A DNA stretch of 64,000 nt from Enoplolaimus lenunculus (GCA_030248215.1 JASANG010003778.1:230113-294112); one strand, 5' to 3'; positions 26,120-39,067 are shown, counted from the stretch's first letter. The notes: generated from the sequence alone by a model not told the origin. Translations and numbers: made by a program.

Positions 26120-26275
26120 GGCCGCGTGGTGCAATGGGTAGCGCGCTTGACCCGCGAGCGAGAGGTCCGAGGTTCGATTTTCGGCGTGGCCATGTCTTTC
26201 AGAGAAATTAAGAGGAAAATCATGTATATTCACAGTGCTTCGAGGAAAGGGGTCGTCCCGACCGTGCAGTTCTGA
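26120..26275 (+). repeat. tRNA-derived SINE, copy 1 (intact tRNA-like head)
   Basis: Positions 26120-26192 fold into a near-complete cloverleaf. The acceptor GGCCGCG pairs with CGTGGCC, D stem GTGC with GCGC, and T arm CCGAG-GTTCGAT-TTCGG. Box A (TGGTGCAATGGG) and box B (GGTTCGATT) fit an internal Pol III promoter. The anticodon loop CCCGCGA has C instead of the universal T33 and the stem has a mismatch. The tail (GAGAAATTAAGAGGAAAATC, GAGGAAAGGGGTCGTCCCGA) recurs at 26410-26500, marking it as a SINE rather than a working tRNA. Confidence 0.8.
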
Positions 26276-26361
26276 CATGGAGGTCCCACCGAGAGAACTG
26301 TAAATTGAAGGCCCATGGATTCGGAGAAGTTTGGATTCACGATCCGAGGCGACCGCCTAAA

Positions 26362-26500
26362 GAAGAGGGAATGTGGAGCGGGAGATCTAAGGTTCGACTC
26401 TCGGCGTGGCCATATCTTTCGGAGAAATTAAGAGGAAAATCATGTATATTCACAGTACATCGAGGAAAGGGGTCGTCCCGACCGTGCAGTTCTGACAGAT
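26362..26500 (+). repeat. tRNA-derived SINE, copy 2 (5'-truncated head)
   Basis: Starts within the tRNA-like part (GGTTCGACTCTCGGCGTGGCC). It then repeats the copy 1 tail almost base for base to GTGCAGTTCTGACA, where both copies end. Confidence 0.78.
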
Positions 26501-26518
26501 ACAAGTAGTTGGAGAAAC

Positions 26519-26640
26519 GGACTGTGTGGCACAATGGTAGAGCGCCTGCCTCGGAATCCATAAGTCACTAGTTCGAAACCGCTCACAACCCGGTTTTAAA
26601 GCTGCTTAGTAAAAAAGTCTCAAGTCCCTGTTACTACCTA
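26519..26640 (+). repeat. Second tRNA-derived SINE family
   Basis: GTGTGGCACAATGGTAGAGC (box A) and CACTAGTTCGAAACCGC (box B) form a degenerate tRNA head. The tail TTTAAAGCTGCTTAGTAAAA recurs near 26870-26900 as TTCCAGCTGCTTAGTTAAAA, so at least two copies are present. Confidence 0.6.
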
Positions 26641-27635
26641 GACTTACATGGGGGCAACGCCTGGAGCGCAATGGCAAATTGCCACGCTTTGAACACGGTA
26701 TCCGGTCAAAAATAGGTTGAATGGCTAAGGGACAATCTGGTTGAAAATTGGGGCATGTAAGCATGTGAAACATGCTTGTCCGTTATATGCACATGGAATA
26801 AAGTGCTGTGCGCTGTATGTATGCATGCTAGCTCGGAATCGGAACTAGAACGAAACCAATCGTAACCCGCTTTTCCAGCTGCTTAGTTAAAAAGGACTGA
26901 AATCCCGGTTCATTCCAAGAATGACATGCATGATACGTAAAATATAATACATCAATTCATTAAACATTAACTGCATCCGCATGTCACAACAGACAGTAGT
27001 GGTTAACCAGAGCTGCGCCAAAAGCGCAAAATTTTTCATAAATGTCATGCCGGATCGGTTTTGGCAAGAGGAGTGGTTACTGCATGTTTTTGTTTATCAT
27101 ACTCACACATTATTTTGATATATAATTACCCGTACCGTAACACTAGCTAGGTAAATATTGCTAATCAAACCCTCAAGGTTTTTGATGAAGGAACTGGCAC
27201 CTGCACCTGAAATGTGCAAATTGTAGTTCTCAAACATTTTCTTATTTTCGTTAGTTTTGGCTTAACAAAGTTTACAATGAAGTGATCTACTTTATTTTAT
27301 TCAAATTGGAACTTTTAGAAATGTATGGCTTGGGTAAAACTTTGTGAGGTGCATGGTACGCTTTATAAGTGAAACTCCGAACGATCACAGTTTGGGCAGC
27401 GTTTCGGCTATTGCGAAAGAGTATGTGTATTGATTCATGAATAATCAAAAATAAATGGTACCCGGAATCCTTTAACTTAGAGCACATCTTAACCACTAAA
27501 TATTTAGCTAGGTATATCGCAAAACCAGTGGTTTTACTTTCAAAGAAAGTGGGTCTGGCTATAGTGTGCGGCATCTCATCGTTGAGTACTAAAGTGTTCT
27601 GAAAGAATCGGATTTTTTAAACTTGAAATGTTGAT

Positions 27636-28275
27636 TTGGATTTCCGTGACTTTTTCATGCTTGGTAATTGTACTACTAGAGGACATCAGTTGAAACTATT
27701 TTCCCAACGATCGAGGTTAAATAGTAGGAAGTTTTTCTTTTGCAACCGAGCCGTCCCTGTTTGGAATTCATTACCGTCGTTCCGTCAAAACAAACCAGGT
27801 GTTACTGCCAGTAGTTCGAAAACTTTCAAAGAGCATTTGAATGAACTCGATTTCTCCAGATTTCTACATTTTTCGCGAAATTTGGACTAGATTTATGTCC
27901 GTATGTTTAATGTTCTACCGGGTGTTTTTAAGAGGGTCTTTTACCCCTATACATCCTTCCCCGCCACCCCTGTACGCCATTCTGGAACGCTCTATACGTA
28001 ATATTTGACATTTATCGTCAGTATTTTTACATTAGTACATATGTGATCTAAATTGCGTACATAATATTTACACATGTTACACTCGTCACTGTTGTTTTAG
28101 TTTCATTTCTTGTATATTCGTTATTTGAAGTTGTAATGTTCTTGTGCATTTAGTCTGTGCCTAAGATAAGTACATTTATCCTGGAAGGTGCGCAATGGGT
28201 CGGAGAACGGCTAAAGTGAAGCCTCCGACGCATGTGGTGCCGGAGGGGTACTCGTAAAGAGGCTGTGAAATAAAG
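27636..28275 (+). mobile_element. LINE (non-LTR retrotransposon) 3' fragment
   Basis: An open frame at about 27636-27890 has the usual end of CR1/Jockey-clade reverse transcriptase ORFs: a short basic stretch, then FFFCNRAVPVWNSLPSF and SSSKTFKEHLNELDF before the stop. A 3' UTR of about 380 bp follows and ends in GGCTGTGAAATAAAG. The rest of the element is absent, so this is a 5'-truncated copy. Confidence 0.72.
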
Positions 28276-29303
28276 TTAAAAATGAAGTCAGTTTGGCATA
28301 GATAATCCGTCATCAATTTATAAAACGCGAACGAATCGTTTTGCTATATCAAAACTCTGACATAAAATTGATTTTATTACAATTGCTGTGAACTAACACT
28401 TAGGAATTATAAATTAAGAGTCTTAAAAGGATACAGACATGCCAGGCTGGCTTTTCCGGGTGGTTGGTGGGAATCTCTTATTATTATTATTATTATAATA
28501 ATTAAGTGAGATAGTTCGTTTAAACCACCTTACCTTGGAAGTTTCGACCGATACTATACAGGCTGACACATGCGTTTGTCTAGCAGGAGCGTAGCCAGGT
28601 TTTCATTTTGAGAAAATTTTTAGACCTCTGCAGGTCAGTTTACAACGTATGAAAATACATTCATTTAAACTTAACCCCTGGGCCTCCAAAATATCTTTTC
28701 CTAATTTCGGTCTTAAACGGCACTTTTATAATACATCTTGTATAAAACTGGTTTATACGTACTGAACAAATGTGTACCGGCTTTTCGTAATTTTCGAATT
28801 CGCGGAGGGTCAGCGGTTGGGCATTGGGTTTGATTGGACACCCTTAACATTAGCTATATTCTTATGTCTCCCGGAAACTGTTTCGAATTTCTTTTGTAAT
28901 TGTGTTGTGAATGTATGGATTAACTTACTTAATCAAACAGATGGTTCAAAATCTTTTTAGCTTTCAAAACATAATTGATTTGGGTTATCTTGCTGGAGAA
29001 CATATTGCATCGGTTTTATATTTTTGTGTTTTGTATGCACATATGGTTTCCTGGTAATTTTTCTTTTTTTGTTCAAGTTACACCTTGTTCTCGCTCGCTT
29101 CGCTCCTAGTACTTTTTCATCGTATACTTTTTCATCGTATAATGCACCACTGGCTGCAACCCGGATAATAAGGAAAAGAATATTAAACCAGTATTAGTTC
29201 TGCTTTTAAGAAAAACGCACCTCGTTCTCCCCGTTTCCACGTCACCATACGATTTAAACCTAGTGTAAGACTTCGCCTTAATTAAACAGCACGTTATATA
29301 GCG

Positions 29304-32300
29304 ATGGGCAAAATCAAACGTGTGAAATTGCGCAGTCATTGCAATGCTGGAGTGTCATCACATGGTGCAAACTTAGGCAGTCAAATTATATCAAGCAATG
29401 CTGTGAAGACTAAGAATCGGGCGAAAACCAAGAAGTTGCTGGAAACCGAACCAGAGGTTTGTTATATGAATGTTGCCTATTACAGTTTGTTCATTTCACA
29501 TCAAATAGAATATAATAACACAACCATTTTTGGCCAAATGTTGATCGAATATGTGATTATCTCGCCATCAAAATGTCCCTCGTTATTCCAAATCCGTATA
29601 ATAATAATAATGATAATAATAATAATAATATATCTGGGTGCAACCGGAATTACCAGGAGCCGGATAATGAATTCAAATCTAACACTAGATGATAACCAAA
29701 CATGAGAACGTAGCTTACACAATTCTTTTTAACATCTCACGCCGATGCGTTTCTAACACTTAAACAACGTTCTTATTATACTATTCTATGTTTATTAACG
29801 TTGCGTTCAGTTGCAGTATTTGTTTGGCCTATGTTTCTGTTAACGGCATCCGGTTTTTCGTGTTTACTATAAAACAGAGGTGGCTAAGGATTAGAGATGA
29901 GAGCCTAGGTCTCAGTCTCGGCAAGTCTCGATATTCGGCATTGGTAGGTCTCGGTTTCTTGAGTTTCGATTACGCCTGAACTTCAGCGCAAAAATGGGAC
30001 TACAAACTAAGCCTAAACCTAAGCGAAAATAATAGCCTTTATTCGAAACAGGGATGTGTGGAGACTGGCCATGAAATGTCTCGATCTCGGTCAACTTTTG
30101 GTCATCACCGAAGAAAAAAAAATTTTCATAAAGTTTTTTAAAAGTAATATCCAGAAAGTTAAAATACCGGAGCTGGATATCGATATTTTGCCGGACCCGG
30201 ATATTCGATCGCACCCTGGTACGCATTGTATGTATTCTGTTTTATCCGCTTGAAAAAGTAATGCTTAAACCGCCGTCTGGATTTTCATCTGTTCCAGTAA
30301 AAGTAACATTTCTTCTGTGATAAATTTATTCGTGTTAGGACAAATACGCAGTTCACTGAGATGTCTAACGAAAACGAGACCTTAGTTAGCAGGTTTTACA
30401 AATATCAATCAGGTCTAGCTGTTGGAGATCTTAACGGTTTCAGTCGGATTTCTGGCTCCTTCAAAAAATCGAAATCCGGCTCCGGTATTCTACGCTGCCG
30501 TATATTTATTGCTGAACAGTATAATTCTATATTATGCTAGCTCAATTATTATTTATGATTTAATATAATATTTGGCTGCGAATTTTGTTCAGAATGATAA
30601 ATATAAGTTTTACCACAAGACCGGCACCGGTATTTTTTGGTATATATTTGGTTGAATCCTGCTAGCTTTTTTGCAGACAACGGCAAACTGACATTTCTCG
30701 GCACAATATCGAATAAGGGTGGGTTTTTCGATGGCGCTTTTGAAGAGTGAGGGGTGGGACTTGTATAAAGCCATCTAAATATAAATTGGGAGTTAACATT
30801 TTGTAATTTTCCGCATTTTTTATTTTTAGCAATTGTTTTGCGCAAATTTCTATTTTACATCATGCAGGTAACTGAGATTTTATAAGGGTAATATCAAACC
30901 AGGGGGAGTCTTCAAGTGTAGGCGGGCTGAACACGGTGGGATTTGACCGAGTGGGTGGAGGCCCTTAACTTTCACTACTGAAAGCCATGCATTATGCTAA
31001 TATTATACCATTGTCAAAAACTTTAAACAGAAAACCAGCCCTGGTTATGGCTTCTGATCTTTCAACTATCGATAAAAATTTGTCAGAGAGCGTTATGTAC
31101 TTATGTGATTGTGAATTTTTAATATAGTTCCTCGATCACAACATCAGTGCGAAGATTCTGAGGGTCGCCAGAGAGCAGCGCGATGAGCTGGAAGATGAAC
31201 TGGGTCCTACTTCATCGAGGTGCGTCAATATTTGGGGTCTTGTGTGAAATTATTGTTATATTCGGAATGTGCTGATTAATCGGCATCGACAATAAACGGC
31301 ACTTTTAGTGACAATCGCCTATCGACATCGGCATTGCAAAAGAATTACCTTTTTTTGCCGATACTTTTTGCCAGGGTGCAATCGGAATTCCGTTTCCGAT
31401 TAGAATAACTTTTTGTGATATGTTGTTTAAAAATTCTGCATGATTTGTGTACTAAATTGCTTTCAATGACTTAACTATCCATAATTGATTGTAGTTCAGT
31501 TTTACAGAGCCAAATAATGATTGCCAATTTGCTCATGCGACGTTTTTGAGAATTGTTGCCAGCCAACAGACACCCATAATCAATATTAACTTGTTTATCC
31601 AAATTATCCGTATAGTCACAATATTTGTACTTCCGATTCCGGTTCTGGTATATATATAATCCAATTCCACTTTGTACTCTGCTTTTTGCACATAGCAGTG
31701 ATTTGGAATGCTATCAATTTCACTTGCTGGAGTATATCGGCTTGTCTGATTAGGGTAATTGTAATGTCTTACGTTTACGTTCGAAAAAATAATTGAAATG
31801 AACCGTTCTCATTTTTCTGGCTGTTGTAGTTTAGTCTTCGCATGGATTATAATGTAATTTGTGTTGTGTATTGAAATTGAAATCGGTATCAGTACTATCA
31901 GTATATTTTGAAAATAAAAATCGGCATTGGTATCGGCTTTGGCAATTTTGGCATCGGCACTTCCGCAATATATTTGCAAGGTTCGACCGGAAAGTACTTG
32001 CAAACTGGAACAGCAATCGAGCACAAATGATTTTGTTTAAATTTTCAGTTTTTTGTTTTGATGTATCTAAATTGATTTTTATTTTTCTACCGTCCTGAAA
32101 ATAATATATTTAATGGCAGTTGACAATTTATTTAAGTGCTGCATTTCAGCAGTACTGTACCCAAAATTACGAAAGCTGATTTTCAAAGCATACAAGACAA
32201 AACAAAAGAAATTGGCGATAACTCTGATTCGGATGAAAGTTATTGCGACGACGATGTTCTAGAAAATGATTTTCAAGTTGGTGATAAAGTTACTGCGTGC

Positions 32301-35300
32301 TTATTGTTAAAAAGTTAGGAACGCTATAAATTACGACACGCCGTTCGTAGACTTACGCCACTTGCTGTTTGGTTAAAATCACAAAAAACGCTGTTTTTCA
32401 TACTTTGTCTTTTTAGTCTCGTTATGGCCTGTATCTGTTTGATTTTCAAATCACTAACTTAAAATTCAAAATCGAACAATTTTCCTTCAACCTATAATAG
32501 AATGTTGTTCCCATGTCAAAAGTTATTATAGTTATATTTCAAGCTATGCTGCTCTGAATTGGGTTGGCGATTTTCTACTAAAATACTAGACCAACACATG
32601 GAAAGCACTCTGAGAAGACATTACGTTTGACATAAAGATTGTTATTTCTAGGCAGCAACCCAAACAGTGTTTCTTTCTAATTCACTATTATGCTTAAAAT
32701 CTAAAAAAGTGGCAAGGATGTTAATTTGAATACGTATGGTGCTATAAAGAGAAAATTTCTTTTCCTTGTTATAAGCTTTAAAAGGTGGAAGTTTACTTGC
32801 AAAAATACTCAACGTAAGTTTTCCGGACAGTATTCATGTGGTTATCGAACCGTTCCCATCTCCATGTGTTTCTTATACGTAATTTTTCGGTTTTCAGGAA
32901 TTTGATGAACACGATGTAAAGATATTCAATCAGTTTTTCCCCGAGAGCGTTGCAGAACGGCGTACGTTGGCGGATATAATTACCGAAAAAATAAATGAAA
33001 AGCAAACCGAACTCAACACTATTATGTCGGGTGAGAATTTTTCACTGTGTGTTATTTTGGTATGTTCGTTTTCTAAGGTTCAGTATATTTCCTGAACATT
33101 TTAATATGATTATAGCCCGAGACCATATTATACAATCACTGATTGATTTAAGGCTCCAGTAGTCGTGATTGTGTTCGCCTTCGTAATTAATTATATTAAT
33201 TCTTAGGCAATTGCAACTGCAGTCGCGGTTATAATCGCAGTAATTGCGAGCAATTAAGTTATTCTTTCTGAACGACTGCCGTCTAGACAACGAGCATTTA
33301 CAATCATGGCTGCAGTTGTATTGCATTTATAACTGCACTTAATTTTTCTGTGGTTATACATTATAGTTGTCTTATGGCAAGAAAGATTGCGTCAGTTTTG
33401 TAAAATCTGATCCCTTTTAAATTTGTTCAGTTGTTAAAATATTGTAAAAGTATTCGTACACCAGGGTGCAAACGGATATTACTTCACCGTGACCGGATAC
33501 TGATATTGAATTTCATACCGGAACATGAACCGGATACGGGATATTGTATATGTTAAAATAATATATTTTTCGATGTATTTTTAGCGTGCTCAAAGGTTTC
33601 ATTTGTTATAAAAGTTCCTAATTGCTGCTGATAAACTGAAATTATTAATGCAAAAATATGTTTATCTCTCGCTCGCTTACATAAGTTAGATGTAGCTGGA
33701 AACGTAGCAAAATTTGAGCTTCTTAACTAGTCCAGAAATGTAATCGCAGCAAGATGTTAAAGACGCTCACCAGTAAAAAGCCGTTTTATGATATTCGGCA
33801 CCACATTCGTAAATGTTCGTATTCGGTAGCTTTGTAACGGAACGGGATACAGATATCAGTTCTTGCCGGAAATTAAACCGGAACCGGACATCTGGTCGCC
33901 CGCTGTCGTGCACTGCACATTTGTAAGAGTTGTTTTAAGTACAGTAAACTTTTAGGTGATGGAACTGTCGTAAATGATCTAGATCCTGCGTTGGTCGAGA
34001 TGTATCGAGGAGTTAGAGATGTTTTATCTCGTTACCGTAGTGGAAAATTGCCGAAAGCTTTTAAGGTTGTCCCAAAGTTGAAGAACTGGGAACAGGTTAG
34101 ACGCTATAAGGTTAACTGACTTAACCTTAATGGAAGTTGACTATTACGTAACAGGGAAGCCGAATCCAGACTTTGCTAAATAGGGTATATTTAATCTTGA
34201 GAAAAATATTATGATTAGAGTGGTATCTGTTTTAGCGGCGAACGTGTTAAATTTAAATGGTTAAAGCCAATTTCAACATTTATGAAAAGTGTAATGCGGA
34301 CTATTGACATATAATATTGCTGCACACCAAGTTCATGTGAAAGTGTCACTAATATTCGGTGTCGATCATGTTTTGTTACTATTTGTCATGATATGTAGAT
34401 ATTTATTATCTAGATTTTATGTATCACTGAGCCAGAAAAGTGGACAGCGGCTGCAATGTATCAGGCGACAAGAATTTTTTGTTCCAACATGAACCCTCGA
34501 ATGTGCCAGAGGTTAGTTGTTGTTAAACAATGCAAGCTATCAGAAAATGAATGTGCGAAACACATTTTGGAATCATGTTCCGCTGGAATTCCTGCAAAAA
34601 ATAGTAAAAATGAATACGTATCTTTCTCTGTTCATAAATAAAGGAAATTCTGGTTATTGTTTCGGCAACAAATGTTATGTCCTGTTCCTGCTCCGGCAAA
34701 ATTTAATTCCTGTTAAAACTCTAGTGGGTATCGCACGAAAAATGAGACTGCTGTGGTGTGTGCAATAATATTAATACATCGTTAGCTATATTATTGCAGA
34801 CTTTAGACTGTGATTAATACGTTAACTGTGGTCGTTTTGGTTTCAGATTCTACAATTTAGTTTTGCTGCCTCGCATTAGAGATGATATTGCTGAATTTAA
34901 AAAGCTTAATTTCCATTTGTACCAGGTATTTGCATTTTATAGTTTTTATAGCAGTTAAGTTACGGCTCTGCAGTTGCTAATACTTCAGTAGCGATTGATA
35001 TCAGTGAAAATTAGGTAAATATCATGCTAAATTTTTTCCATATGTTTTAAACGTGTTTTTCTCTTTTCTGTTGATTGTCTTTCAATATCGGTCACAGGCC
35101 CAATAAATTATATTGCTTTTCTGCATTCTTGCTGCATTCATTATGGTTTTGATTTCGTGCTGTCTAGACGTTTTCACCAATGTGATTTTTTTCAAATAAT
35201 AGTGTTTATAATTCGATTTTCAGGCTCTGAAAAAAAGCTTGTATAAACCGAGTGCATTTTTCAAAGGAATATTGTTGCCGTTGTGCGAGGTATCGAACTG

Positions 35301-37665
35301 CTGAATTTTAAAACCAGTGTGGTAAACGGTATAAAACTCGATTTTGAAAATTGCCCTTACTAGCAAAATACCCAATGGTTGGTGCTACTGTATAACTACA
35401 ATGTGTATTGTTTAAATTGTGGATGGTCATATAGTATTATTTAGCATTAACGACCAAGCACAAGCGTTTATGGCAATATTGCTGACATTTTCATGAAACA
35501 AAGTGTACAGGTTGGCTCTGTTTGTAGTGTCCAACTTCTGTGCGGTTAAGTACACTCATTAATTACTATCACTTATTAGTAGTTTTGTTTTCCAAACTGC
35601 AATGGTCGTGGTTGAACGTAGTTTTGAATAACTGTACAAAGTTGAACTGGATTTTTTCAGTCAGGAACGTGCACTCTGCGAGAAGCTACGATTATTGGCA
35701 GCGTGTTATCAAGATGTTCAGTGCCAATGCTACATACTGCGGCTGCAATGTTAAAGATTGCTGAAATGGAGTATGGTGGCGCAAACAGTTTGATACTTCG
35801 TGTTTTAATCGATAAAAAATATACGCTCCCATTCAGAGTTATTGATGGTCTAGTGCATCATTTTGTTAGGTAAGCACGCGTTTCAAGTATGTAGCAGGGA
35901 GTGACTGCTCCATGCCCGTTATATTATTTGGGAAATATACAAAATAAATGACATTGAAAGACATGCCATGCATTATTTTAAGTCAGTGTAAAGGTGGATG
36001 TGAAATTACTTACCACAAGTATGTATGGTGCCTCCGGATATTCTGCTCCGATCTAGAAAAGTGTTGCTTTGTCGAGTGTCGAACAGGGAGTGACTACACT
36101 ATGCCTCTTATATTGTTTGGAAAATATACAAAATAAATGACATTGAATGTCATACATTATTTTAAGTCAGTGTAAAAAGGTGGATGTGAAATTACTTACC
36201 ACAAGTATGTATGGTGCCTCCGGATATTCTGCTCCGATCTAAGTATGTATGGTGCCTCCGGATAATCTGCTCCGGTCTAGAAAAGTGTTGCTCTGTCGAG
36301 TGTCGACAAATAACGAACTACTTTGAACAGTGGAAATCATGTGCGAACGTCTGGACACCGTTTGTCGATACTTAGCAGGAAAACCATTCATTGGAAAACC
36401 GTGCCTTTAAGGTGGGGTTCTATCGTCCATAAACCGTTTAAAAGGGGAACGTTTTCTGTTTTTATGACGTATAGATTGTGGTGTAGCAAGGATTTCGGAA
36501 AAGAAGGAAGTTTTTTTGTTGTGTTACTCAGTCAAAAAGTTTCGTGAAACCCATGGGCAAAATTTCAAAAACTGGAGTTTTAACACTACACCCTCACCGG
36601 CTACGCCTCTGAGAATACAAAAGTATTAAGATCGATTAATTTTAGGTTCACCAGCCACGTGTTATCTAAACATCGTAAGCAGGATGTTGTAAATTGTTTG
36701 ATTCATTTTATATTATTGAAAAGTACCTGTTTTCTCCGAGCGGACTATGCTGTTTTATAGTTTAGCGTGCAACCGGAATTCCGATTCCGTTTAGGATTCC
36801 GATTCAAAACGAGTTCCGATTCCGATTGCACAATCAATCGTAGTCGGAATTTTGAAATTTTACTTTTAGTTTACTTGTTGTGATACGTTGTATAAAAATT
36901 GCGTATTATTTATTAAGTTGCTTTCGATGAATTAAGTACTTATCAATAATTGATTGTAGTTTGGCTTTGCGACTTTTTTGAAAATTGTTGCCATCCTGCT
37001 GACACTCATAAATCAACATTATATTTTTTGTCGATACAAATGATCCGTACGGTCACAAATTTCTAGTTCCGATTACAATTCCGGTATAATTTTACTGTTC
37101 CGATTTCGGTATAATCCAGTTCTGCTTTGCACTTTGGTTTAGCTACGGTATACTCCCTATGTGTTTACCTAAAATATAATTGATGGTTTGAACTATCAAA
37201 TCAAATTGATCAGTGGTGGACCTAGTCTTATTTGACAGAATCGCGCGATAGAATACTGGGAACAAGAATCAAACACAATTTTGCTGCTAAATTTCAAAGA
37301 AAATTTAAGTCGAAATTTTTAGCTTACTCTGTTGGAGTCCAACGCAAAAACGATATGGTTCTCAAAGTAACGTGGGTCGCTATTATGATGACGTGTATAT
37401 AATTTAATGATGATTATTTGATTTCAGGTTTACCGGTGACAAGCGCGAGCTTCCGGTGTTGTGGCACCAAGCTTTGCTCTGTTTCGTCCAGCGGTACAAA
37501 AGCGATATAAGCAGCGATCAGAAGGACGCTTTGTTGGAGCTGCTTCGAAATCAATCTCATGAAAAAATAACAGCCGAAATTAGACGCGAATTAACACATT
37601 CTGTTCCGCGAGACTACGAAATCAACACTGCAATGATCAGCTCTGATAATCCAGATATGCAATAA
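29304..37665 (+). CDS. BYSL: Bystin, small-subunit ribosome biogenesis factor (10 exons, complete)
   Basis: Bystin (yeast Enp1) binds the pre-40S particle in nucleolus and cytoplasm and is needed for 18S rRNA maturation. Exons: 29304-29456, 31128-31219, 32150-32276, 32898-33030, 33956-34095, 34414-34511, 34847-34925, 35224-35289, 35661-35869 and 37428-37665. All junctions are GT-AG and phase-consistent. The product is about 444 aa, against 437 in human. The start is the first ATG of a basic N-terminus, [12 protein letters not shown]. An acidic stretch [11 protein letters not shown] in exon 3 precedes the conserved bystin domain: [104 protein letters not shown] and [20 protein letters not shown], ending [19 protein letters not shown]. 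Donors include the less usual GTTTGT, GTTGGT and GTTAGA. Introns 1, 2, 4 and 9 each contain a hAT-type MITE. BUD23 follows on the same strand. Confidence 0.97.
29599..29633. repeat. AAT microsatellite abutting a MITE end
   Basis: ATAATAATAATGATAATAAT runs directly into the left end of the hAT-type MITE at 29634, in bystin intron 1. Confidence 0.8.
29634..30218. mobile_element. hAT-type MITE in bystin intron 1
   Basis: Left end CTGGGTGCAACCGGAATTACC, right end ATTCGATCGCACCCTG. The interior includes GAGCCGGATAATGAATTC and AAGCCTAAACCTAAGCG, so a TTAGGC-type segment may be nested in it. No clear target duplication. Confidence 0.82.
31372..31681. mobile_element. hAT-type MITE in bystin intron 2 (perfect TSD)
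   Basis: Starts CAGGGTGCAATCGGAATTCCG and ends ATTCCACTTTGTACTCTG. The 8-bp duplication CTTTTTGC is perfect at 31364-31371 and 31682-31689. TTCCGATT subfamily, about 310 bp. Confidence 0.93.
33462..33905. mobile_element. hAT-type MITE in bystin intron 4
   Basis: Starts CAGGGTGCAAACGGATATTAC and ends ACATCTGGTCGCCCGCTG. Flanks TCGTACAC and TCGTGCAC (7 of 8). Repeats of ACCGGATAC/CCGGAACATGAACCGG inside. Confidence 0.9.
35895..36300. repeat. Direct duplications in bystin intron 9
   Basis: A ~185-bp segment (AGGGAGTGACTGC / AATATACAAAATAAATGACA / TTACTTACCACAAGTATGTA / GCTCCGATCTAGAAAAGTG) occurs twice at about 35895-36075 and 36078-36240. A further 46-bp partial repeat of AAGTATGTATGGTGCCTCCG follows at 36241. 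Confidence 0.8.
36478..36613. repeat. CGTAGC-ended MITE
   Basis: TGGTGTAGCAAGGATTTCGG at left and CACCGGCTACGCCTCTGAG at right are inverted forms of a terminus common to small hAT-like elements. In bystin intron 9. Confidence 0.5.
36764..37136. mobile_element. hAT-type MITE in bystin intron 9
   Basis: Degraded left end GCGTGCAACCGGAATTCCG, right end TTCTGCTTTGCACTTTG; GTTTAG stands at both borders as a partial target duplication. Same interior as 24518-24929. Confidence 0.82.
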
Positions 37666-38708
37666 CTCCGACTGAATGTTCTGTTACTATTTATTGTTAA
37701 ACTACATGGTGTACATTACTTGTCAGCTATAAGTTGCCTAACTAAGCCTAAAACTGAAACTAAGCGCAAGCTTAAGCATATGTCAGTCTTGCGGTTTTTG
37801 ACAATCCCTGACTTAGTGTGGCGCCGAATCTACGATTTGACCGAATTGTTAAAATCCATTACTGATTAGGCGAATTCCAACCTTATATTGCATATTTCTG
37901 ATACAAAACTAATAATATTTATTCCCTCAAATCTAGTTTTGTCGCTAAGAGCAATATCCCGACGTCAGTGTTCAAAGATTTGTGACATGAAACAAAAATA
38001 TTGATTTATATTTTGGAATTTATTTTAATTTTTTATTGTTTAAAGGTGCAAAGGTATATTAATGAACGTTGTTGGATTCGGCTTTTGCACAGCCTAAGGC
38101 GAACCGCACTAACTTCCAGAGGGCAGTTTTATACAATGGGTCATGTACATTATACTCACATGTTTTTACGCGCTTTTTGGATATGATATAATGAATGTTA
38201 ATTACTGTTTAACATGTTTAAGTATGTTTGTATGATTGCCTCCGCATCGTCGTATGAGACAATTCCCTTCAGAAACTTGCACAATACATCTCTGTTTATG
38301 TTTTGAATTCGAATCTTCGAAAACTAACAATAATTTATTGCGCTTTTGGCCTGTATAGAATTTTTCACACAAAATGTAATAGTTTCTTTCAACTCGATCC
38401 TCAAACTCCTGTTTTCGAGCACAGATAAAAGCCGCCTTTCATCCGAGAGCTGTGAATTCAGATAGTAAGTAATCGAATCTCGTATGCAGTTGAAAATAAT
38501 TCTTTGGGGATATTTTAAAGCATTATCATTCATATTGGTTGTGGTCAGTACGCCATTTTATTTTAACCGAATCAAATGTCTTTGTTTTTGTTAAATTTAG
38601 TTTGTTGTTTATCGAATTTTAGTAAACGGTTGGATCATATTAAACAGCTGTTTAAATTATATAGAGCAGTGTACATGTTACAGTGATAGTTTACGTGTCT
38701 GTGTTGTT

Positions 38709-38881
38709 GGTCCATGTAAAAATCAGGGGCGGAACGTTATTCTGTGCGACTAGAATAGCATTAGCTTAAGCTTTAGACTATTTTTTCTGCTTGGCTTAAG
38801 CTTATGAATAAACTCATTCTGACGCTTAGGCTTAGGAATAAACTTATAACACTGTTCCGCCCCTGTTGTTTACATTGGTCG
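38709..38881. repeat. GGCC-type MITE with TTAGGC words
   Basis: Ends GGTCCATGTAAAAATCAGGGG and CCCCTGTTGTTTACATTGGTC. Interior GCTTAGGCTTAGG. Between bystin and BUD23. Confidence 0.75.
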
Positions 38882-38915
38882 TGTTGTTTGTGCTGGTCGT
38901 ATCGCTAATAAAGTA

Positions 38916-39067
38916 CTCTGCAAAACATGGTGAGTCAAATTAACTCTCTCCGAAATAGGCTTTTCGGACTACACAAACAGTCAAAATTAGGTCGAATTTG
39001 ACTCAGTTTATGTAGTCCGGAAAAGCCTACTTCGGAGAGTCAGTTTGACTCACCATTTTTTGCAGTG
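38916..39067. mobile_element. TA-flanked hairpin MITE, copy 2
   Basis: Ends CTCTGCAAAACATGGTGAGTC and GACTCACCATTTTTTGCAGTG with TA on both sides. The arms include GGCTTTTCGGACTACACAAAC and its inverse. Confidence 0.88.

Larger units (their letters stand above)
25678..29303. other. MED17-bystin intergenic region, repeats only
   Basis: The divergent MED17 and bystin genes face away from each other here, so both promoters and the missing MED17 first exon should lie in 24.4-29.3 kb. I see SINEs, a LINE fragment, a TTA microsatellite (28479-28503) and a fragment beginning GGAGCGTAGCCAGG at about 28586. No other gene. Confidence 0.4.

Noticed and set aside
26120-26192. Functional tRNA-Ala (anticodon CGC) on the plus strand
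   Set aside because: C at position 33, a mismatch in the anticodon stem, and a tail shared with a second copy nearby make it the head of a SINE.
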